A stretch of DNA of 64,000 nt from positions 1 to 64,000 of the forward strand of contig OZ243962.1 in assembly GCA_965214625.1 (NCBI GenBank), written 5' to 3'. Of the stretch, positions 8,989-16,975 are shown one piece after another. The notes under the pieces are model-generated. The model was not told where the DNA came from. It saw only the letters and a list, made by a program, of their open reading frames with translations, and ran no database searches. The stretch's first letter is position 1; each line of letters begins with the position of its first letter. This stretch comes from G965214625 sp965214625. GTDB taxonomy: Bacteria > Pseudomonadota > Gammaproteobacteria > Arenicellales > Poriferihabitantaceae. A program made the position numbers and the translations under genes.

Positions 8989-10239
8989 GTGAATCGCCAA
9001 TTCCATATGTCAACAAGCTATCAAAACCAGGACAGTCCTTCGTCCACCCGACAGGACAGGGAGCAACTTCACGGTAACCACATCGGTTATGACACACGTT
9101 ATCCGAGTGTGCTCGATCTCAAAATCAGAGCGAAGAAACGCATCCCCAATTTTGCCTTTGATTATGTCGATGGGGCGATTGACGAGGAGCGGGGAAAACA
9201 AAGAAATCGGGAGTCTTTCCATGAAGTCATCTTGACGCCGCGCTACCTGATTGACGTGTCGGCAACGGATATTTCCGCCGAACTCTTTGGCCGCCGATAT
9301 GCGATGGCTTTCGGGGTTCCCCCGATTGGTCTGGGCAACATGATGTGGCCCGGTGCCGAAGCGGCGCTGGCTGATCAGGCGCAGCGTTCCAATATACCTT
9401 ATGTGTTAAGCACCTTCAGCACCACCGCGATGGAAGAAATTGCTGCGATTGCCCCTGACGTTTGCTGGTTTCAGCTGTATGTTCCGAAAAAACGGGCGGT
9501 CATGAAAGAACTGATTGCCCGGGTAAAAGAATCCGGTTTCAATGTACTGGTCGTGACGCTTGATATCCCGGTTGGCGCAAAACGAAACCGCGAGTTGAAA
9601 AATGGCTTGAAATTGCCATTCAGTTTTACCCCCAATATCGTCTGGCAATGCCTGACGCATCCCCGCTGGGCGCTGGCCTCATTACGCCACGGGATGCCGG
9701 ACTTCGTCAATGTCCTGCATTATAGGGAGGGACCCAATGAGGCATTGGGACAATTCATCAGCAATTTCATGATGACGGGGACTACGCTCGAGCGAATCAA
9801 GGAAATTCGCGCCTTGTGGGATGGGCCGCTGATCCTCAAAGGGGTCCAGTACGAACAGAATATCCTGGATGCCATCGGGTTGGGTGTCGACGGCATTGTC
9901 ATTTCAAATCACGGTGGCAGACAACTGGATGCCGCACCGACCTCGGTGGAAACACTGCGCAATCTGTCGTTCAGCACCAAGAACAAGACAACCGTGATGA
10001 TTGACAGCGGCATACGCACGGGAATGGATGTGGTGCGCAGCAAGGCACTGGGGGCACGATTCACGTTTTCTGGTCGTTCCTTTTTTTACGGTGTTGGGGC
10101 AATGGGCAAGCAGGGGCCAAGTCAGGTGGTTGAAATATTCCGCGATGAGATTACCCGCACACTGCAACAGGTGGGCTGCCGTACTTTTGAGGAGATGGAC
10201 GACAGCTGGCTCGGTGAACCATTACGACTGTCAAGATAA
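8989..10239 (+). CDS. FMN-dependent 2-hydroxyacid dehydrogenase/oxidase
   Basis: The 416-residue protein is a full-length member of the glycolate oxidase / L-lactate dehydrogenase family, which oxidises (S)-2-hydroxyacids to 2-oxoacids with FMN. Key marks are FAFDYVDGAIDEE near residue 50, PIGLGNMMWPGAE, WFQLYVPKKR, and the active-site segment ISNHGGRQLD with catalytic His at about residue 308. A following IDSGIRTGMDVVRSKALGA binds the FMN phosphate. A long insert between the two halves is typical of membrane-associated dehydrogenases, but I cannot tell oxidase from dehydrogenase. Start GTG 8989 is assumed; ATG 9007 is possible. The dehalogenase gene begins 27 bases later, suggesting that the two act together. 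Confidence 0.9.
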   Translation: MNRQFHMSTSYQNQDSPSSTRQDREQLHGNHIGYDTRYPSVLDLKIRAKKRIPNFAFDYVDGAIDEERGKQRNRESFHEVILTPRYLIDVSATDISAELFGRRYAMAFGVPPIGLGNMMWPGAEAALADQAQRSNIPYVLSTFSTTAMEEIAAIAPDVCWFQLYVPKKRAVMKELIARVKESGFNVLVVTLDIPVGAKRNRELKNGLKLPFSFTPNIVWQCLTHPRWALASLRHGMPDFVNVLHYREGPNEALGQFISNFMMTGTTLERIKEIRALWDGPLILKGVQYEQNILDAIGLGVDGIVISNHGGRQLDAAPTSVETLRNLSFSTKNKTTVMIDSGIRTGMDVVRSKALGARFTFSGRSFFYGVGAMGKQGPSQVVEIFRDEITRTLQQVGCRTFEEMDDSWLGEPLRLSR

Positions 10240-10266
10240 ACCGCAGGACAACAGGGGCTGTATGCG

Positions 10267-10965
10267 ATGAGTCAAATCAAGGTGCTGGCATTTGATGTTT
10301 TTGGGACCGTGGTGGATTGGCACAGCTCCATTTCCAGAGAAGTGACCGCATTCATCGGACACCGGGTCGACGGTGATGAATTTGCCCGGGCGTGGAGAGA
10401 CGGCTATCAGCCAGCGATGGCACGGGTGATGTCGGGTGAATTGGGCTGGACATCGATTGATGATCTGCATCGCATGATCTTGGATGAAATACTCGACCGG
10501 TTTTCGGTTGACAGTCTGAGTGAAAGACACAAGGCCGAACTCAACAAGGCATGGCACCGACTGGAACCCTGGACGGATTCGGTGGAAGGGCTGCATAGAT
10601 TAAGCACCCGGTTCATGATCTGTACCCTGTCGAACGGGAATCTCGGACTGTTGGCCAACATGGCCAAAAGGGCGGGACTGCCATGGGATTGCATCTTGTC
10701 TGCTGAAGTGTTCAGGCAATATAAGCCCCATCCGGATACCTATCTCGGTGTATGCCGGGTATTTGATGTGTCGCCGGAGCAGACGCTGTTGGTGGCGGCG
10801 CATCAAAGCGACCTGGCCGCGGCCAGGCAATGTGGGTTGAAAACGGCCTATATCGAACGTCCAGACGAGTTTGGCACATCGCATCGAAAAGCGGTGGACC
10901 CCAATCCGGACAATACATTACACGCCAGGGACCTCATTCATCTGGCAAGCCAGCTTGGTTGCTAG
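10267..10965 (+). CDS. Haloacid dehalogenase type II-like hydrolase
   Basis: This 232-residue HAD-superfamily protein matches L-2-haloacid dehalogenases, which replace the halogen of a short 2-haloacid by hydroxyl through an aspartyl ester. Nucleophile D10 lies in FDVFGTVVDW, Ser121-Asn122 in CTLSNGN, Lys152 in YKPHPDTY, and a final acidic motif in VAAHQSDLAAAR (H178, D181). The last motif differs from the SSN-x-x-D of the classic enzymes, so true dehalogenation is not assured; another phosphatase-like activity is possible. The preceding gene encodes a 2-hydroxyacid oxidising enzyme, so glycolate from a haloacetate would be a natural shared intermediate. Confidence 0.8.
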   Translation: MSQIKVLAFDVFGTVVDWHSSISREVTAFIGHRVDGDEFARAWRDGYQPAMARVMSGELGWTSIDDLHRMILDEILDRFSVDSLSERHKAELNKAWHRLEPWTDSVEGLHRLSTRFMICTLSNGNLGLLANMAKRAGLPWDCILSAEVFRQYKPHPDTYLGVCRVFDVSPEQTLLVAAHQSDLAAARQCGLKTAYIERPDEFGTSHRKAVDPNPDNTLHARDLIHLASQLGC

Positions 10966-11188
10966 GAAGCGTCGGATTAGATGTTGGTATCGTGCCCATC
11001 AGGCAGTTTCGCTGACAGGACACGCAGACGGAATCAAGCGATATGATTGAACAACGGCTTTGTGCTGGAGCCCATTGTCCATGTGGGACGGCGTATCGAG
11101 GTCGCGCCAAGCGTTGCTGACGCAACGTGCAGTGCCACCCGATTGCCTGAGCGCATCGAATTATCTTCAAAGAAAATTATCGACAGCG

Positions 11189-12058
11189 ATGGAAATTTTT
11201 GCAATTCTGTTTCCCGTTTTCTCACTGGTGCTGATTGGATACGGATACGGGAAAAAATTCAAACCCGACATGGATGTGGCGAATGGACTGGTGCTCAGAG
11301 TCTTTGTACCCGCCCTGGTGTTCGATGTGATGGCCTCCAAGCACTTTGCCATTGTCACCTACCAATGGCTATTGGTCGGGGGACTGATGGTCGTCTTGGG
11401 ATCAGGCGTGCTCGCATGGCTCATTGCCAGGATCTTACGGTTGCCCGTTCGGGCTTTTGTGCCGACGATGATGTTCAACAACTGCGGCAATCTGGGATTG
11501 CCCCTTGCGGTGCTGACCTTCGGTGAGCATATGCTTCAGGCGGCCGTGGTGTTGTTTTTAATCAGCAATCTGCTTCATTTTACGCTGGGCGTGTCGCTGT
11601 TCGGTGGGGTGGTTTCCTGGCGAGGACTGCTGGCCACGCCGGTGAATGTGGCGACGGCACTGGGACTGCTGATCAATTTCGCGAATATCAAATTACCCGC
11701 TCTATTGCTGTTGCCGATCAACATGCTGGGGCAGATCGTGATTCCGCTGATGTTGTTTTCTCTCGGTGTGCGGATGCTGACTGTCAAGACGGAACACTGG
11801 AAACTCGGATTCATCGCGGCTGTTGTCTGTCCGCTCTCCGGGTTGATTCCGGCCTTGATTGCAGGGCAGATCCTTCCATTGGGCGACCTCCAGTTTGAAG
11901 TGTTACTGCTGTTTGCCGCATTGCCGCCAGCAGTGTTGAATTTTTTGTTTGCGGAACAATATAGACAAAGACCGGACAGTGTGGCCTCGATGGTGCTGAT
12001 TGGCAATGCCGGCTCCGTTTTCATTTTGAGTTTTGTGCTTTGGCAGTTGGTGTATTGA
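11189..12058 (+). CDS. AEC (auxin efflux carrier) family transporter
   Basis: A 289-residue, strongly hydrophobic protein with about ten membrane segments. It begins with EIFAILFPVFSLVLIGYGYG and contains FNNCGNLGLPL, the conserved Asn/Gly motif of the AEC family near residue 95, repeated in weaker form near the C-terminus (LIGNAGSVF). Members move malonate, malate or other carboxylates, but the substrate cannot be read here. Start ATG 11189 is preferred over upstream ATGs because the family's first membrane segment begins there; no strong ribosome-binding site is seen. It lies downstream of the dehalogenase gene, so a carboxylate substrate would fit. Confidence 0.85.
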   Translation: MEIFAILFPVFSLVLIGYGYGKKFKPDMDVANGLVLRVFVPALVFDVMASKHFAIVTYQWLLVGGLMVVLGSGVLAWLIARILRLPVRAFVPTMMFNNCGNLGLPLAVLTFGEHMLQAAVVLFLISNLLHFTLGVSLFGGVVSWRGLLATPVNVATALGLLINFANIKLPALLLLPINMLGQIVIPLMLFSLGVRMLTVKTEHWKLGFIAAVVCPLSGLIPALIAGQILPLGDLQFEVLLLFAALPPAVLNFLFAEQYRQRPDSVASMVLIGNAGSVFILSFVLWQLVY

Positions 12059-12127
12059 ATTGAACAACGCATGTCTGGGTAACCTTGCTGTTTTGGTGTA
12101 TATTGACCCATCCGAAGGTAATCTTTT

Positions 12128-12145
12128 ACCCGTGTTTTGACGGGT
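12128..12145 (+). terminator. Weak stem-loop between the AEC transporter and peroxiredoxin genes
   Basis: ACCCGT and ACGGGT are perfect six-base arms around GTTTTG, followed by TTGTTAT. The T-run is interrupted, so this may be a weak terminator of the transporter gene or a leader hairpin of the peroxiredoxin gene. Confidence 0.4.
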
Positions 12146-12179
12146 TGTTATCAATTGTTATTAAAGTCAGGAGTGATCC

Positions 12180-12662
12180 ATGTCGATTCAAGTAGGGGAC
12201 CGAGTCCCGAATATCGCGCTGTCAACGATGGGCAGCAATGGTCCGGAAGAAATGTCCACAGATGAACTCTTTTCCGGAAAAAAGGTCGTCTTGTTTGCGC
12301 TGCCCGGTGCATTTACGCCGACCTGTTCTGCGGCCCACCTTCCAGGCTATGTTGTCCATCACGATGCGATCAAGGCCAAGGGCGTGGATACCATTGCCTG
12401 CCTGTCGGTCAACGATGCTTTCGTCATGGGCGCGTGGGGGGAGGCGCAAAATGTAGAGAACAATATTCTGATGTTGTCAGACGGAAGCGCGTCATTTACC
12501 CAGGCAGTGGGTCTTGAACTGGACCTGACCGCCAATAATTTCGGCGTTCGCTCCCAGCGGTATGCGATGGTGGTCGAGGACGGTATTGTGACCCACCTTA
12601 ATGTTGAACAGGGTACTGCTTTTGAAGCCAGCAAGGCTGAAACCATTCTTGACCTGCTGTAG
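12180..12662 (+). CDS. Peroxiredoxin of the Prx5 group
   Basis: The 160-residue thiol peroxidase has the Prx5 signature PGAFTPTCSAAHLPGY, with peroxidatic Cys49, and a conserved Arg in the GVRSQRYAMVV strand that completes the active site. It reduces hydrogen and organic peroxides, taking electrons from glutathione/glutaredoxin or thioredoxin. No second conserved cysteine is seen near the C-terminus, so it should be a 1-Cys enzyme. CAGGAGTG sits six bases before ATG 12180, an excellent ribosome-binding site. Downstream of a possible flavin oxidase it may also remove the peroxide that enzyme makes; that link is inference. Confidence 0.93.
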   Translation: MSIQVGDRVPNIALSTMGSNGPEEMSTDELFSGKKVVLFALPGAFTPTCSAAHLPGYVVHHDAIKAKGVDTIACLSVNDAFVMGAWGEAQNVENNILMLSDGSASFTQAVGLELDLTANNFGVRSQRYAMVVEDGIVTHLNVEQGTAFEASKAETILDLL

Positions 12663-12792
12663 GACCGTTCTGGACCCGGGCAGATTATCAAGATCATCGA
12701 TCTGATGATTTGTCTGTGGTCGTTTGACCCAACGGACCCGTTTGGACTATATTGCTAGTGGGTGTAATCTGCTTGCCACCGGAGGAGAACAA

Positions 12793-13272
12793 ATGATGAG
12801 AAGACAATGGGCAGTGATGGGCGCGATCGCCGCGTTGCTTGTGCTGCCACAAACCGCGACGGCGGTGGACACCGGGGCCACCGAGGGTGACACGATCACG
12901 TTCACTGTCACGCTTGGCGCCGCCCCGAACGGCTGGTCGGTGCGCTACAAGTATCAGACGAAAGATCGCTCGGCCGTTCAGGACGAGGATTACGAAAGCA
13001 CCAGTGGCACGGTAACCTTCAACTCGGGGGTCAGGGAGCAGAAGATCTATGTGGACACGATCGACGACAGCGAGACCGAAGATCCGGAAGTGTTCAGGCT
13101 CAAGCTCAATAACCAGCAGGTTAACGGACTGTATACCGGGGTCACCGGGTGGGTCACCCCGACGGACAACCTCCGCTCAATGCCAAGAACGATGCGATTG
13201 ACCGGCCAGATCATGGATAATGATTATACTGTGAAGATGGGATGCGGGAACGCGGGTCAATATTGCAACTAG
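12793..13272 (+). CDS. Secreted Calx-beta-like protein
   Basis: From ATG 12793, with a strong GGAGGAG at 12781-12787, the protein has 159 residues. It begins with MMRRQWAVMGAIAALLVLP ending in ATA, a clear signal peptide. The mature part reads as one Calx-beta unit: GATEGDTITFTVTL, YKYQTKDRSAVQDEDYEST, GTVTFNSGVREQKI, DDSETEDPEVFRLKL and GQIMDNDYT. It then ends in a short tail with two cysteines (C-x6-C). Calx-beta domains are calcium-associated beta sandwiches of adhesins and surface proteins. In the same frame beyond the stop, RVHIIENDNG (13288-13317) looks like the end of another such unit, so the gene may be the truncated start of a longer repeat protein. Its partner is unknown. Confidence 0.75.
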   Translation: MMRRQWAVMGAIAALLVLPQTATAVDTGATEGDTITFTVTLGAAPNGWSVRYKYQTKDRSAVQDEDYESTSGTVTFNSGVREQKIYVDTIDDSETEDPEVFRLKLNNQQVNGLYTGVTGWVTPTDNLRSMPRTMRLTGQIMDNDYTVKMGCGNAGQYCN

Positions 13273-13396
13273 ATTTCTCAGCAATACCGAGTCCACATTA
13301 TTGAGAATGATAATGGATCGATCGAGCCGATGCTCGATTCGCTCCATGACAGCCTGCCCACCGGACTGACCGGCGACCGAACCCACCCTCGATTCG

Positions 13397-13742
13397 ATGC
13401 GTCTGGGGGCGGTCTTCGAGACCTCCGAAGTCAATGCGTTTGCAACGGGGATGCGTAAGCATCATGCACTGGTTGCGGTCAGTACCGGTCTGCTGGATCG
13501 AATGACTGAAAATGAAGCCGAAGCGGTGGTGGATCACGAGATCAGCCATATTGCCAATGGCGATATGATTACGCTGGCACTGATTCAAGGCGTGGTCAAT
13601 ACGTTCGTCATCTTTTTGTCCCGTGTCATCGGGCAGTTTGTCGACAAGGCCATTTTCAAAAATCCACGTGGGCATGAAAAGACTGTTCATGTCGCATCCG
13701 CCGCTGCAAGAGCGGATTCGGGCGCTTCAGGGTTTCGAGTGA
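13397..13742 (+). pseudogene. htpX: Remnant of an HtpX-like membrane metalloprotease gene
   Basis: The frame from 13397 reads EVNAFATG, LVAVSTGLLDRM, the zinc-binding HEISH followed by IANGDMITLALIQGVVNTFVIF; these are landmarks of HtpX (peptidase M48). The N-terminal membrane segments are absent, as is nearly everything between VDKAIFKN and the extreme end. In another frame at 13672-13742 the C-terminal HPPLQERIRALQGFE and stop are still readable. So the gene has lost both its start and an internal block and is frameshifted. Intact HtpX is about 290 residues. It lies just downstream of the truncated Calx-beta gene, suggesting a rearrangement point. Confidence 0.8.
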
Positions 13743-13958
13743 ACCCGGGATGCCCATCAGCGGTCTAGCGTATATACCTGGCCGGACACAGCCTTCTCTT
13801 TGTATTGCCCGGGAAAACAATTCAATATCGATGGGTTGCTGTCGATCAATCACCTTTGGAGTAGCCACTCTGCTGGCTTACCAATCCATCATTCACGGCC
13901 ACTGAGGTCAGCGCAAGACGCCCACTACGGAGCTGCCAATCAGTCAAAAAACAGAGCG

Positions 13959-14801
13959 CTAGTTGTTGCCACTGGACAGTAGCACCCGGTCCATCCACTT
14001 GTCCGGAAGGAGACGTTTTAACGGTGCCATAACCCGTGTCGGTGTCGTGATTCGATATCGGATTTTAGGATTGTCACTGTCCAGCGCATGCCTGACATCC
14101 TTTAAAACAGCACTCGAGGGGAGGGTATATTTGGCCGGTGTGTCCTGTTGCAGCCGGGTTTCCAATTGTCGGTAAACCTCCTTGTATACGCTGTTTTCGC
14201 TGTCGATATGCAACTGATATTGTGCGTATGCATTTTGCCTGAAATGACTTTCGATGGGGCCTGGCTCAATCAAGCTGAATTTGATATCGGTGTCAGCGAG
14301 TTCCAGCCGTAAGGTGTCAGTTAATGCTTCGAGGGCGAATTTACTGGCATTATAGGCACCTCTGAACTTGAGACAGACAAAGCCCAATATGGAACTGATC
14401 TGAATGATGCGCCCCCGATTCCGTTTTCTCATCTGCGCGATGATCAGATTGGTGAGTTCCTGGGTACCAAAGACATTGGTTTCGAATTGCTGCCGCAGGG
14501 CATCTCGACTCAGGTCTTCGACCGCACCCGGTTGGCCGTATGCCCCATTGTTAATCAGCCCATACAGATTACCCCGGGTGATTGCCATGACTTCCTCTAC
14601 CGCCTGGTGGATACTTGAACTGTCGTTCAAATCGAGATGCAGAGCCTCAATGCCCACTTTGGTCAGTTTCTCGACATCTTCGATTTTCCGACAACTTGCA
14701 ATCACCCGGTAGGCGCTGTTTTGTAACCCTTCCGCCAGACACAGGCCGATACCGGTTGAACAGCCTGTGATCAATACGGACTCTTGGTCAGAATGTTTCA
14801 T
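13959..14801 (-). CDS. Short-chain dehydrogenase/reductase
   Basis: The 280-residue protein is a classical SDR with an NAD(P)-binding Rossmann fold. It has TGCSTGIG at residues 13-20, INNGAYG at 83-89, catalytic S136/S137, Y150 and K154 in YNASK, and the IEPGPIES segment after it. The long C-terminal part (about 60 residues beyond the fold) is common in SDRs annotated as acting on steroids, retinoids or fatty alcohols. The substrate is unknown. The gene stands alone between the htpX remnant and a long gene-poor stretch. Confidence 0.88.
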   Translation of the reverse strand: MKHSDQESVLITGCSTGIGLCLAEGLQNSAYRVIASCRKIEDVEKLTKVGIEALHLDLNDSSSIHQAVEEVMAITRGNLYGLINNGAYGQPGAVEDLSRDALRQQFETNVFGTQELTNLIIAQMRKRNRGRIIQISSILGFVCLKFRGAYNASKFALEALTDTLRLELADTDIKFSLIEPGPIESHFRQNAYAQYQLHIDSENSVYKEVYRQLETRLQQDTPAKYTLPSSAVLKDVRHALDSDNPKIRYRITTPTRVMAPLKRLLPDKWMDRVLLSSGNN

Positions 14802-15179
14802 GGGTGTTTTTTAAAATTCAATGTGTGGTGAAGCATGGCAGTGCTTGCACCTGACAACGTTCAAAGAGTTGGTCAGTCATCGCAAAGGTGATACGTCTGG
14901 CGATATCTGCAAGGCGCAAGCACGATGTTGTGTACCATGTTGATCATACGCTATTGGAGTATATCAGTTCAGTTAACGCCATCGTGGTGTTATTCAGCGC
15001 AAGCTGGCATGTATCGATCGGTAATGATTACTATGCCATTGTTCCGTATTATCAGGGTTTCTGTGTCAGCACTTGCTTCGAATTGTCTAGGTCAATGCAG
15101 ACCGTTAGCCGAAACGATACCATCAACGAGTGACTGCGAAAAAAATTGGATCGAGACGGAGCGTCCGTTTTACCCTGGT
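14802..15179. other. Intergenic region, no supported gene
   Basis: Small plus-strand frames (14888-15133 and 14925-15197) overlap one another, lack ribosome-binding sites and resemble nothing known to me. No repeats or RNA genes are evident. Confidence 0.4.
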
Positions 15180-15314
15180 TCAAAAGACACCGGATAATTT
15201 AGGATGATGGCTTCGCTGTCTCCAAGATAAAATCGTGTACAGGAAACCCATCCGGAGCGCTATCCCGATCACCAGCGCCACGACAAAAAGGAGGCTGTCG
15301 GCATTGTGCCCCAT
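15180..15314 (-). CDS. Possible small single-pass membrane protein
   Basis: A 44-residue frame starts at ATG 15314 with AAGGA five bases upstream. It has one strongly hydrophobic stretch, SLLFVVALVIGIALRMGF (residues 7-24), followed by a basic tail with RQRSHH, predicting an inside C-terminus. It begins 35 bases after the stop of the HEPN gene on the same strand. I do not recognise the family. The ribosome-binding site and charge pattern favour a real gene; the short length keeps confidence low. Confidence 0.4.
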   Translation of the reverse strand: MGHNADSLLFVVALVIGIALRMGFLYTILSWRQRSHHPKLSGVF

Positions 15315-15348
15315 GAAATCCTTTTCGGTTGGGTCATAGGTAAGCGCA

Positions 15349-16034
15349 TTATTCGGGTTGAGCGTTGATCCGTGGATATGCGACCTTTCCCCAGGTCTCG
15401 GAGTCCGGGTTATCGTTGATGTCTTGTCGCATGATGTTGATGATTATTGGTACGAGAGACCCCATGACCTTGCCGCCGTCACCGATCTGATCGCGACCAA
15501 AACCGCTTGGGTAGGTTGCGCCACCGTGAAATATTTGGTTGCGCAAAGTATAGAGACGTGAAACACGACCGATAGGACGGTACGGATGTTCCGTCTCGAC
15601 AAGTCTTTTTTTACCTTGTTCTTTTGATGTCTGAAACTCCGTTGCCAGTCGCCATCGTGCTCCGACCTCCAAACGGCCTTCCAGAAGGAGTGGAATACGT
15701 AGTGATTATTCAGCAGAACCCGGATCGGCCCGGAGGATTCTTCCCATTCAATCCTTTCTAGAACACCCGATTTGTCTTGTTCCTCAACGAAATCACGTAG
15801 TGCTGTTTCATTGCCATAGGCTGCATTGAAGGCAATCCAGAGAAACATGGAGCATTCGATATCCACTACATTTTCCTGTTCGCTGCGTTTGATCCAGGTG
15901 TCGGCATGGCGTATCCGATCCTTGTTATGCTGTTGCTGTTGAACCGCGTCGTCAATACGTTTTGATTCGAGCATGGTGGGGAACTCCATTGGGTTGATAG
16001 TGACATGAGGCGACACATTCACACCGTTTTGCAT
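15349..16034 (-). pseudogene. HEPN-domain protein gene split by a frameshift at a poly-A run
   Basis: The N-terminal part is open from ATG 16034 (MQNGVNVSPH...) into the segment KNKVKK. The C-terminal part is open in the next frame, reading KKRLVETEHPYRP, then LRNQIFHGGATYPS, then a conserved-looking end. The two join if the run of seven A (minus strand, 15606-15612) had eight, giving about 228 residues. RNQIFH at 15526-15543 is the R-N-x3-H motif of HEPN proteins, many of which are RNases in toxin-antitoxin or phage-defence systems. No nucleotidyltransferase partner (MNT) is adjacent; the small membrane ORF follows. It may be a dead gene, a slippage-controlled gene or a base-calling error. 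Confidence 0.6.
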
Positions 16035-16429
16035 TGGCTGTTACCGGACGGTTCCTTTCCATTTCACACCCCGATGGAACATATTCAGATCAGATAATAT
16101 ACAACCGGCTTGCGGCTGCAGGCTCACTTTCCTGTTCAAGGTTCGTCTCATTGATGCCGTTCAGATGCGCCCGTAGCTGAACCTGTTTTTATTATGGCTT
16201 CTTTGCATTCTTTAATGGTCTGTAGAGTCCAGTCGTGCCTGACGGCGATTCGGTGTTTCCTGGGTCGGCAATCGGAATCGAACCGAGCTACTCTTTAAAT
16301 GTCATCGGTTACATCATCAACAAAGACGATCAACAAGGCATCCGCAGCACTGTCATCATTGATTTCACTATAGAGTATGGCTATCGATATATTTAAAATA
16401 ATTAATTAGATTAATTGAAACGCCTGCTC
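16035..16429. other. AT-rich gene-poor region upstream of rubrerythrin
   Basis: A short plus-strand frame (about 16226-16399) reads like coding sequence near its end but has no ribosome-binding site and matches no family I know. On the minus strand GGTTCGATTCC (about 16270-16280) resembles a tRNA T-arm, but no tRNA body is present. Otherwise nothing is supported. Confidence 0.35.
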
Positions 16430-16477
16430 TAGAATAGGCACATGTTCTTAAATCGAACATGTAATTAGTACTAATTA
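16430..16477 (+). promoter_or_regulatory. Rubrerythrin promoter region with two perfect palindromes
   Basis: TAGAAT at 16430-16435 is a possible -10 element. Immediately after it, ACATGTTC (16440-16447) and GAACATGT (16455-16462) form a perfect inverted repeat with a seven-base centre, lying over the expected transcription start. A second perfect 16-base palindrome, TAATTAGTACTAATTA, spans 16462-16477. Position suggests a repressor or redox-regulator site. It does not match the ATAG-N7-CTAT OxyR consensus, so the regulator is unknown. Confidence 0.5.
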
Positions 16478-16498
16478 TTATTCATTGAGGAGTAAAAA

Positions 16499-16912
16499 AT
16501 GAGTTTGAAAGATTCCAAAACAGAACAAAATCTGAAGGATGCCTTTGCGGGTGAGTCGCAGGCAAACCGTCGCTACCTGTATTTTGCCGCGAAAGCAGAT
16601 ATCGAAGGGTACAATGACGTTGCGGCGGTATTTCGCTCAACAGCGGAAGGGGAAACCGGTCATGCCCATGGCCATCTGGAGTACCTGGAAGAATGTGGTG
16701 ACCCGGCGACCGGTTTGCCGATCGGCGGCACCGCAGACAATCTGAAAGCAGCGGTGGCCGGTGAGACGCACGAATATACGGATATGTATCCTGGCATGGC
16801 CAAAACAGCCCGGGATGAAGGATTCGACGAGATCGCGGACTGGTTCGAAACACTGGGTAAAGCCGAACGTTCGCATGCCAATCGTTTCCAAAAAGCATTG
16901 AATGAACTGTAA
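16499..16912 (+). CDS. Rubrerythrin without rubredoxin domain
   Basis: The 137-residue four-helix protein carries the di-iron ligand pattern of rubrerythrins: E19 in AGESQANRRY, E52 and H55 in EGETGHA, E89 in AGETHEY, and E123 and H126 in AERSHA. Rubrerythrins reduce hydrogen peroxide to water. Family members of about 190 residues end in a rubredoxin FeS4 domain; this one lacks it, so electrons must come from another protein, for which the Fe-S protein encoded next is the obvious candidate. GAGGAG before ATG 16499 is a strong ribosome-binding site, and a terminator follows the gene. Confidence 0.93.
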   Translation: MSLKDSKTEQNLKDAFAGESQANRRYLYFAAKADIEGYNDVAAVFRSTAEGETGHAHGHLEYLEECGDPATGLPIGGTADNLKAAVAGETHEYTDMYPGMAKTARDEGFDEIADWFETLGKAERSHANRFQKALNEL

Positions 16913-16925
16913 CGATAAGACCCGG

Positions 16926-16954
16926 CAGAGGCGTCGATTCGGCGCCTCTGTTTT
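16926..16954 (+). terminator. Rho-independent terminator after rubrerythrin
   Basis: CAGAGGCG and CGCCTCTG form a perfect eight-base stem around a nine-base loop, followed by TTTT. It lies between the rubrerythrin and Fe-S protein genes, so it probably attenuates rather than fully separates them, raising rubrerythrin transcript over its neighbours. Confidence 0.75.
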
Positions 16955-16975
16955 ACCTGATTGAAGAGTAGACAG

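Noticed and set aside
16262..16285. tRNA-like T-arm (GGTTCGATTCC on the minus strand)
   Set aside because: No matching acceptor stem, D-arm or anticodon arm lies in the upstream minus-strand sequence; at most a tRNA-end relic or attachment-site scar, not enough to call.
16430..16477. OxyR-binding site upstream of rubrerythrin
   Set aside because: Aligned on ATAG 16434-16437, the later quartets of the ATAG-N7-CTAT pattern match poorly; symmetry is real but the regulator cannot be named.
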